In this document: in pieces, positions 47,865 to 52,551 of the stretch
Numbering within the stretch: the stretch's first letter is position 1
Layout of the letters: the number at the start of each line of letters is the position of its first letter
DNA from: JAGORM01 sp050255815
Lineage (GTDB): Bacteria; Patescibacteriota; Microgenomatia; Levybacterales; GWA1-39-11
Reading direction: 5' to 3'
DNA: 52,551 nt
NCBI GenBank assembly: GCA_050255815.1
Contig: JBLMVJ010000048.1
Location: 1 to 52,551, forward strand
The notes under the pieces: model-generated
What the model saw: the letters and a program-made list of their open reading frames with translations, nothing else
Told to the model about the DNA's origin: nothing
Databases searched by the model: none
Translations under genes and position numbers: made by a program

Positions 47865-48986
47865 TTACTCTGCTGCTTCTGCTGCTTCTTCCTTTGGAGT
47901 TTCTGTGACTGGAGCCTCAGGAGCATCTTCAGATGCTTCCACTGCCGCTTCCTGAATTTCTTCTGGAGCTTCTGACGCTTTGACTTCCGGTTCCTCTTTT
48001 GCAGGAGCTGGCTCTTCTACCGGCTCTGCAGCTGGCTCTATATCTTTTACTTCAATGTTATATCCGGTTAATTTTCCGGCAAGACGTACATTTTGGCCGT
48101 CACGTCCTATCACTAACGGCATTTCTTCTTTTGGTGCAGTAACCGTAGCAATTTTTTCCTTCTCATTTATGGAAACTTCTACATTTTTGGCAGGAGAAAG
48201 AGCGTTTGCAATAAATTTTTCCGGCTCAGAACTTCCCTGAATCACATCAATTTTCTCCAATCCGTCTAACGCATCTATCACAGCCTGTATACGTACCCCT
48301 TTTTGTCCTACGCAGGAACCGACCGGGTCAATACCTGACTGTTTGGAAGAAACTGCAATTTTAGCGCGGCTGCCCGGCTCCCTGACAATTTTGTCAATAA
48401 CAACTGAACCTGCTGCAACCTCAGGTACTTCACGTTTCAAAAGACCTTCAATAAGCCCATTATGTGCGCGGGAAACAATAACTTCCCGGCCTTTTTCCTC
48501 TGAAATTTCTACAATATAGACCGGCATTTTTTTATTCAGAAAATATTGCTCATTCGGGATTTTCTGGGATGCAGGAAGAACTGCTTCTGCTTTTCCTATA
48601 TCCATAATGATATTAGGTCCGGCAAAGCGCAGTATCATACCGTTTACTACGGTTCCAAGCCTTTTAGAATACTCATTTATAATAGCGTCCTTTTCTTTTT
48701 CACGGATTTTTTGCAGTAACACCTGCTTTGCGGTCTGTGCGGCAATACGGCCAAAGCCCGGAGGAGTGACATCTTTCCCTTCCTTTAGTATGCGTGTTTC
48801 CCCGGTATTTTCATTCAGGTCTACCGTATATAAAATTTCTTCCTCTTCAGGAGTTGGATTGTCTTTGCGGTAGGCGGCCAAAATGGCGCCTTTCATAGTC
48901 TCTATAATGACAGCAGGGTCTACCCCTCTTTCAGAGGCTATCTGGTTTAATGCTAATGCAAATTCTGATCTTTGTAATACAGCCAT
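47865..48986 (-). CDS. nusA: transcription factor NusA
   Basis: NusA binds RNA polymerase and modulates pausing, termination and antitermination. At 373 residues it has the N-terminal polymerase-binding domain (about 1-125), an S1 domain (about 130-200) and two KH domains (VGQKGVRIQAVIDAL near 229-243; VIGRDGQNVRLAGKL near 296-310). The last 55 residues are an acidic Ala/Glu/Pro tail in place of the acidic repeats of E. coli NusA. Its leader carries the element-A cassette and a promoter-proximal terminator. It heads nusA-infB-DHH-like-winged helix. Confidence 0.97.
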   Translation of the reverse strand: MAVLQRSEFALALNQIASERGVDPAVIIETMKGAILAAYRKDNPTPEEEEILYTVDLNENTGETRILKEGKDVTPPGFGRIAAQTAKQVLLQKIREKEKDAIINEYSKRLGTVVNGMILRFAGPNIIMDIGKAEAVLPASQKIPNEQYFLNKKMPVYIVEISEEKGREVIVSRAHNGLIEGLLKREVPEVAAGSVVIDKIVREPGSRAKIAVSSKQSGIDPVGSCVGQKGVRIQAVIDALDGLEKIDVIQGSSEPEKFIANALSPAKNVEVSINEKEKIATVTAPKEEMPLVIGRDGQNVRLAGKLTGYNIEVKDIEPAAEPVEEPAPAKEEPEVKASEAPEEIQEAAVEASEDAPEAPVTETPKEEAAEAAE

Positions 48987-49106
48987 AAGTGAAATAAACT
49001 TCCTTTAAATATATCTAATTTGTATTTGTTTATGAGCTTATACCGGGAGTCTCTAGGCCGCGAGCGAGGCTCATATCCGAGCTCTGCGCCAAGAGTTAAC
49101 GGTATA
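48984..49106 (-). promoter_or_regulatory. element A copy 3: structured nusA leader
   Basis: The minus-strand stem-loop (49039-49106) has the outer stem TATACCG/CGGTATA, TTAA and ACTCC internal-loop strands, CTCT/AGAG and GGC/GCC helices with a U-U mismatch where the other copies have a bulged U, and a GAGC/GCTC apical arm. It is identical to the fusA copy over 45 nt (49062-49106). The 55 nt to the ATG match the fusA leader at 47 positions, including TTAGATATATTT and AAGGAAG. Confidence 0.75.
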
Positions 49107-49119
49107 ATATTCTCTCTAC

Positions 49120-49144
49120 AAAAAAGGTGGGTTACTCCCACCTT
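49120..49144 (-). terminator. promoter-proximal intrinsic terminator in the nusA leader
   Basis: On the minus strand AAGGTGGG-AGTAA-CCCACCTT (49124-49144), with an 8-bp stem whose end runs into six T. It begins about 11 nt after the predicted nusA transcription start and no minus-strand gene ends upstream, since the next gene is divergent. So it can only act on transcripts heading into nusA. Confidence 0.75.
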
Positions 49145-49161
49145 CTGTGTTTACCGTCTCT

Positions 49162-49189
49162 ATTATACCTCAAATACTCATATTTGCAA
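49162..49189 (-). promoter_or_regulatory. nusA promoter
   Basis: On the minus strand TTGCAA (49184-49189), a 16-bp spacer and TATAAT (49162-49167). The predicted start is near 49155. Confidence 0.65.
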
Positions 49190-49243
49190 CCTTCACGCAC
49201 ACCTCCAGCCTCACTTCTCTTACGCTTCTTTTACATTCTCTGG

Positions 49244-49249
49244 TATAAT
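49244..49249 (+). promoter_or_regulatory. -10 box of the export operon
   Basis: TATAAT, 30 nt before the ATG at 49280. A weak -35 (TTACGC, 49220-49225) lies 18 bp upstream. The promoter is divergent from that of nusA. Confidence 0.45.
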
Positions 49250-49279
49250 TAATCTTGATAAAGATACCTTTTGTAACTT

Positions 49280-50512
49280 ATGCGGAAAAAATTAAACAAC
49301 CTAAACCCCAAATCCTTTTGGAAAAAATTTAAAACTCTTTCTTTTAAGAAAAAGTTATTAACCATAGGTGTTCTGGCTATCCTGCTCATAGTTGTCTTCC
49401 AGGTTATTGCTAATGCGACAAAAAAACCCGGATACACCCTTACCAGGGTCAGCAGGAGCAACATAACTGAGGTAGTCACGGAGACCGGCAATATTTCCTC
49501 CAATGGCATTAAAGTGTATTCCCCTACTAACGGGGTTATTGAAGAAGTATATGTAGCAAATGGGGCACATGTTTCTGCAGGTGACAAATTATTTAAGGTG
49601 AAAAGCAGTGCAACTGAGCAGGAAAAAGACACTGCATATGCAAATTATATGACTGCCGTTAGCGCACTTGGCACCGCACAGGCAACTATGAATTCTTTAC
49701 AAGCTGATATGTTTAACCAGTGGGATAAATATAAAACGCTTGCGGAGAGCGGTAAATATGAAAATGATGACAATTCCCCTAAAATAGACCAGCGGACATT
49801 ACCGGAATTTAACATTTCCCAAAAAACATGGCTTGCAGCTGAAGCAGCATATAAGAACCAGCAAAATGTGGTATCCCAGGCACAAGCACAAACATCCTCC
49901 ACCTGGCTTCTCTACCAGGCTACCCAGGATGCTGATGTAAAAGCAACAGGAGAAGGGACGGTAAGCAACCTTTCTGTTTCTCCGGGTTCAACCGTTTTTG
50001 TAAACCTTCCCGCTTCCCCGGTCCTACCGGTTCTGGCCATTTCAAATGATGCTGCTACAGAAATAATGGTACCGCTATCTGAAACGGATATTGCAAAAAT
50101 TAAAGAAGGGCAAAGGGCTGACATTAAAATAAAAGCAGCAAGTGATAAAACCTATAAGGGAACAGTAACCCGCGCTGACCGTATAGGAAACCAAACACAG
50201 GGAGTTATACGCTATAACGTGTATATTGCCATACAAAACCCTGATGATATCCTCAGGCAAGGAATGACTGCAGATGCAACTATCCTCACCAAAGAGGTAA
50301 AAAATACCCTTTCTCTTCCAAATTCTTCTATTAAGCCCTACCAGGGGGGGAAAGCGATACGCGTATTAAAAAATGGGAAAATAACATATATTCCGGTAAA
50401 GGTAGGTATTAAGGGAACCAGTAGGACAGAAATTCTGGATGGCGTAACAGAGGGCCAGGAAGTGATCAATACCCTCTCTAGCGAACAGCTGAAAAAGCCC
50501 GGAATTTTTTAA
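49280..50512 (+). CDS. membrane-fusion (MacA/HlyD-type) adaptor
   Basis: A 410-residue periplasmic-adaptor-type protein of the MacA/RND-adaptor family. A basic N-terminus and one membrane segment (about 29-47) are followed by a lipoyl/barrel-sandwich half (VYSPTNGVIEEVYVANGAHVSAGDKLF, about 75-101), a helical hairpin, the second lipoyl half (GEGTVSNLSVSPGSTVFV) and beta-barrel domains, ending with a membrane-proximal domain. In a cell without a clear outer membrane it would couple the ABC pair to outer envelope steps. It lies 6 nt before the ATPase gene, in the same operon. Confidence 0.9.
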   Translation: MRKKLNNLNPKSFWKKFKTLSFKKKLLTIGVLAILLIVVFQVIANATKKPGYTLTRVSRSNITEVVTETGNISSNGIKVYSPTNGVIEEVYVANGAHVSAGDKLFKVKSSATEQEKDTAYANYMTAVSALGTAQATMNSLQADMFNQWDKYKTLAESGKYENDDNSPKIDQRTLPEFNISQKTWLAAEAAYKNQQNVVSQAQAQTSSTWLLYQATQDADVKATGEGTVSNLSVSPGSTVFVNLPASPVLPVLAISNDAATEIMVPLSETDIAKIKEGQRADIKIKAASDKTYKGTVTRADRIGNQTQGVIRYNVYIAIQNPDDILRQGMTADATILTKEVKNTLSLPNSSIKPYQGGKAIRVLKNGKITYIPVKVGIKGTSRTEILDGVTEGQEVINTLSSEQLKKPGIF

Positions 50513-50518
50513 TTAACA

Positions 50519-51214
50519 ATGGCCAAATCTTCTCCTCTCATTGAACTAAAAAACCTCACGAAAAAATATCCTCTAGATGATGGTACCTTTTATCAGGCTC
50601 TTTGCGGCGTATCTTTTACCATTATGCAGGGGGAATTTGTGGCTATTATGGGACCTTCAGGCTCAGGGAAATCAACCCTTATGCATATTTTGGGTGCTTT
50701 GGATACCCCCACTACCGGCTCCTTCTTATTTAAGGGAAAGGATATATCTTCCTATACCGGTGACCAGCTTGCAGAAATCAGGAATAAAGATATAGGGTTT
50801 GTCTTTCAGAGTTTTAATTTATTACCAAGGACAACGGTATTAAAAAATGTGGAACGCCCCATGATGTATGCGGGTATACCACAAAAGGAGAGGACGCAAC
50901 GTGCAATGGCCGCTCTGGAACTGGTAAAGATTGCAGACAAGGCGAATAATCTTTCAAACCAAATCTCAGGAGGGCAGATCCAGCGCGTTGCCATAGCCCG
51001 CGCAATCATTATGGAACCGTCTATTATATTAGCGGATGAACCAACCGGAAACTTAGATTCTAAAACCAGCCATGAAATCATGGATTTTTTCAAGGAACTC
51101 AATAAAGAAGGGCATACCATTGTGCTAATTACCCATGAAGATGATATTGCAAAATATGCAAGGCGCATGATCAGGATAAAAGACGGTGAAATACTTTCCG
51201 ACCAAAAAAAATAA
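50519..51214 (+). CDS. ABC transporter ATPase, MacB/LolD type
   Basis: A 231-residue nucleotide-binding subunit. Walker A GPSGSGKST (about 45-53), the Q-loop FVFQSFNLLPRTTVLKNVERPM, the signature ISGGQIQRVAIARAI, Walker B IILADEPTGNLDSKTS and the switch histidine ITHEDD are all present. The FNLLPRTTVLKNVE stretch and length place it with MacB/LolD-type transporters. Its stop codon overlaps the ATG of the permease by one base (TAATG), so the two are coupled in translation. It powers the permease. Confidence 0.97.
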   Translation: MAKSSPLIELKNLTKKYPLDDGTFYQALCGVSFTIMQGEFVAIMGPSGSGKSTLMHILGALDTPTTGSFLFKGKDISSYTGDQLAEIRNKDIGFVFQSFNLLPRTTVLKNVERPMMYAGIPQKERTQRAMAALELVKIADKANNLSNQISGGQIQRVAIARAIIMEPSIILADEPTGNLDSKTSHEIMDFFKELNKEGHTIVLITHEDDIAKYARRMIRIKDGEILSDQKK

Positions 51215-52425
51215 TGGAATATAAAGAAATTGTAAAATCTGCATTTCAATCCTTGCGCAGGAATGTCCTGAGAACTTCCCTGACTATGATTGGAATCATC
51301 ATTGGTATCACTTCCGTTATCCTGATTTATTCTATAGGTCAGGGGGCAGTAAAATTTGTAACCAATGAATTTGCCCAGTTTGGCACGGATTACTTTCAGA
51401 TTAATCCCGGTTCAAGCCAGGTGAGCACCTTTGCAGGTTCCCAGGCCCTGACATTTGAGGATGTAGATGCTATAAGAAATGACTCTTCCCTTACCAATAT
51501 CAAGCAGGTGGCACCTATTGCTATGGCTTCAGTCCCGGTTTCATCAGACGAAAAAGAAAAAGAACTGTTAGTGTATGGTGTTACCCAAGAATCTGCGGAT
51601 ATTCTCAAACCTGACGTGATTGATGGGGAGTATGTTACAAAAGAGGAAGAAGCGGCAGGGGAACGGGTGGTTGTATTAGGAAAAGATACCTCTATAGATT
51701 TTTTTGGGGAAGATACTTCCCCGGTAGGTGAAACCCTTCATATTAAAAACAGCACGTACCGGGTAATCGGCGTAGTTGAATCTACCAGCGTTCTGGCCGG
51801 AAGTTTTATAAATAAAGCGGTTTTTGTACCAATAGATGTGGTGACTAACCAAATACTGGGGGAGAAGAGGCTGCAGGAGATAGACATATCAGTACACAAT
51901 CCTGATGAAATAGCACAAACCATGGATGACGTAGAACAATTACTGCGTGAACGCCACAATCTGACAGATACCCAGGAAGATGATTTTAGGATTGCATCAG
52001 CTCAGGATATTCTTTCTACCATAGAAACCATTACCGGGCTGTTAACCGCATTAATTGCAGGCATTTCAGGAATTTCATTAGTGGTAGGAGGAGTTGGCGT
52101 CATGAATATTATGCTGGTGTCAGTAACTGAGCGGACTAAAGAAATTGGGCTTTTGAAAGCAATTGGGGCAAAAGAAAAAGATATATTAACCCAATTTTTA
52201 GTAGAAGCAGTAGTGATGACCTTAACCGGAGGAGTGGTAGGAATTGCGCTGGGTATCTCAGGCGCTTTTCTGGTATCTTTGGCCGCTAAAATCCCCTTTG
52301 TAATAAGTATTCCTGCCATTCTTATAGCCGTAGGAGTCTCTATGGGTGTAGGGATTATTTTTGGCCTCTACCCTGCACGCCGCGCCGCAAAATTGTCCCC
52401 TATAGATGCCCTTCGATACGAATAA
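51214..52425 (+). CDS. ABC transporter permease, MacB/FtsX type
   Basis: A 403-residue permease with the MacB layout: one N-terminal membrane segment (about 20-42, TMIGIIIGITSVILIYSIG), a large extracytoplasmic domain (about 45-275) and three C-terminal membrane segments (about 282-305, 330-360 and 368-390). ERTKEIGLLKAIGAKEKDIL and GLYPARRAAKLSPIDALRYE at the end are family hallmarks. The three-gene set probably exports a peptide, lipid or lipoprotein-like cargo; no cargo gene is visible except the small frames that follow. Confidence 0.95.
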   Translation: MEYKEIVKSAFQSLRRNVLRTSLTMIGIIIGITSVILIYSIGQGAVKFVTNEFAQFGTDYFQINPGSSQVSTFAGSQALTFEDVDAIRNDSSLTNIKQVAPIAMASVPVSSDEKEKELLVYGVTQESADILKPDVIDGEYVTKEEEAAGERVVVLGKDTSIDFFGEDTSPVGETLHIKNSTYRVIGVVESTSVLAGSFINKAVFVPIDVVTNQILGEKRLQEIDISVHNPDEIAQTMDDVEQLLRERHNLTDTQEDDFRIASAQDILSTIETITGLLTALIAGISGISLVVGGVGVMNIMLVSVTERTKEIGLLKAIGAKEKDILTQFLVEAVVMTLTGGVVGIALGISGAFLVSLAAKIPFVISIPAILIAVGVSMGVGIIFGLYPARRAAKLSPIDALRYE

Positions 52426-52469
52426 TCAACTCTTCACCCTTCCGAAGCTTTAGAAAAGGAGGGTCCCCC

Positions 52470-52499
52470 ATGAAGGCTAAAGGACTGAGACATGAATAA
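52470..52499 (+). CDS. nine-residue ORF after the export operon
   Basis: ATG AAG GCT AAA GGA CTG AGA CAT GAA TAA encodes MKAKGLRHE. A strong Shine-Dalgarno (AAAAGGAGG, 52455-52463) lies 6-7 nt upstream, one of the best in the window. It may be a leader peptide for the next gene, or a chance or decayed gene start. CATGA-ATAA-TCATG follows at 52491-52504. Confidence 0.35.
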   Translation: MKAKGLRHE

Positions 52500-52529
52500 T
52501 CATGTAAAATTATAGTATCATCAAAGTAG

Positions 52530-52551
52530 ATGAAAAAGATAATTTTTGGGA
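52530..52551 (+). CDS. start of a gene cut by the window edge
   Basis: ATG AAA AAG ATA ATT TTT GGG, reading MKKIIFG, the usual start of an exported or membrane protein, continues past the window end. TATAGT at 52511-52516 lies 13 nt upstream. Nothing can be said of its function. Confidence 0.45.

Overview
The window looks like a chromosome segment of a reduced-genome bacterium of the Candidate Phyla Radiation (Candidatus Patescibacteria), most likely a Microgenomates-type lineage. The reasons are AT-rich spacers, shortened versions of universal proteins (AlaRS without its C-terminal domain, an IF-2 of 494 residues, a Lon-type ATPase without its protease domain), an AMP phosphorylase of the type found in CPR and archaea, sortase and MltG envelope genes, and standard stop-codon use. 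The placement is inference from gene content; no rRNA or tRNA gene was seen.

Layout. 138-5063 (minus): Nudix hydrolase, MurB, a sugar-phosphate isomerase pair (PGI/PMI and cupin) and two unknown proteins. 5150-7309 (minus): EF-G (fusA). 7538-12214: an accessory block, mostly on the plus strand (aminopeptidase, cyclophilin, metallo-beta-lactamase-fold hydrolase, two membrane proteins, APH-like kinase), which splits the usual rpoB-rpoC-rpsL-rpsG-fusA series. 12204-20698 (minus): rpsG, rpsL, rpoC, rpoB. 20850-26591 (minus): MltG, AMP phosphorylase, a small membrane protein, a sortase and a large membrane-anchored protein. 26796-28607 (minus): alaS, followed by a second copy of its own tail. 28714-33800: two unknown proteins, a TrpR-family regulator with a TrpR-like operator, endonuclease III, YvcK, and YtxH-type and DUF948-type small membrane proteins. 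33878-36673 (minus): RodZ-like protein and FtsK. 36951-43840 (minus): glycosyltransferase-like protein, RNase J, Lon-like ATPase, PNPase. 43916-48986 (minus): rpsO, a tandem winged-helix regulator, a DHH-like pseudoenzyme, infB, nusA. 49280-52551 (plus): a MacA/MacB-type ABC export system, a nine-codon ORF and the start of another gene.

How it works together. The window holds much of the gene-expression core (RNA polymerase, NusA, IF-2, EF-G, S7, S12, S15, AlaRS), the RNA-decay core (PNPase, RNase J) and cell-wall and division functions. Promoters fall into two classes. Many ordinary genes have a -10 box only 6-9 nt before the ATG and should make leaderless mRNAs. The expression-machinery genes instead have structured leaders. 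fusA and nusA share a leader cassette of about 122 nt with a conserved stem-loop (element A); a third, covarying copy lies between rpoB and rpoC. fusA, nusA and rpoB also each have a candidate intrinsic terminator within tens of bases of the predicted transcription start. This coordinated leader system is the best candidate here for something undescribed.

Other notable items are tandem-hairpin elements between genes (rpsL-rpsG and DUF948-YtxH), a 39-40 nt repeat just after rpoC, pnp and the glycosyltransferase-like gene, and a three-half-site TrpR-type operator.
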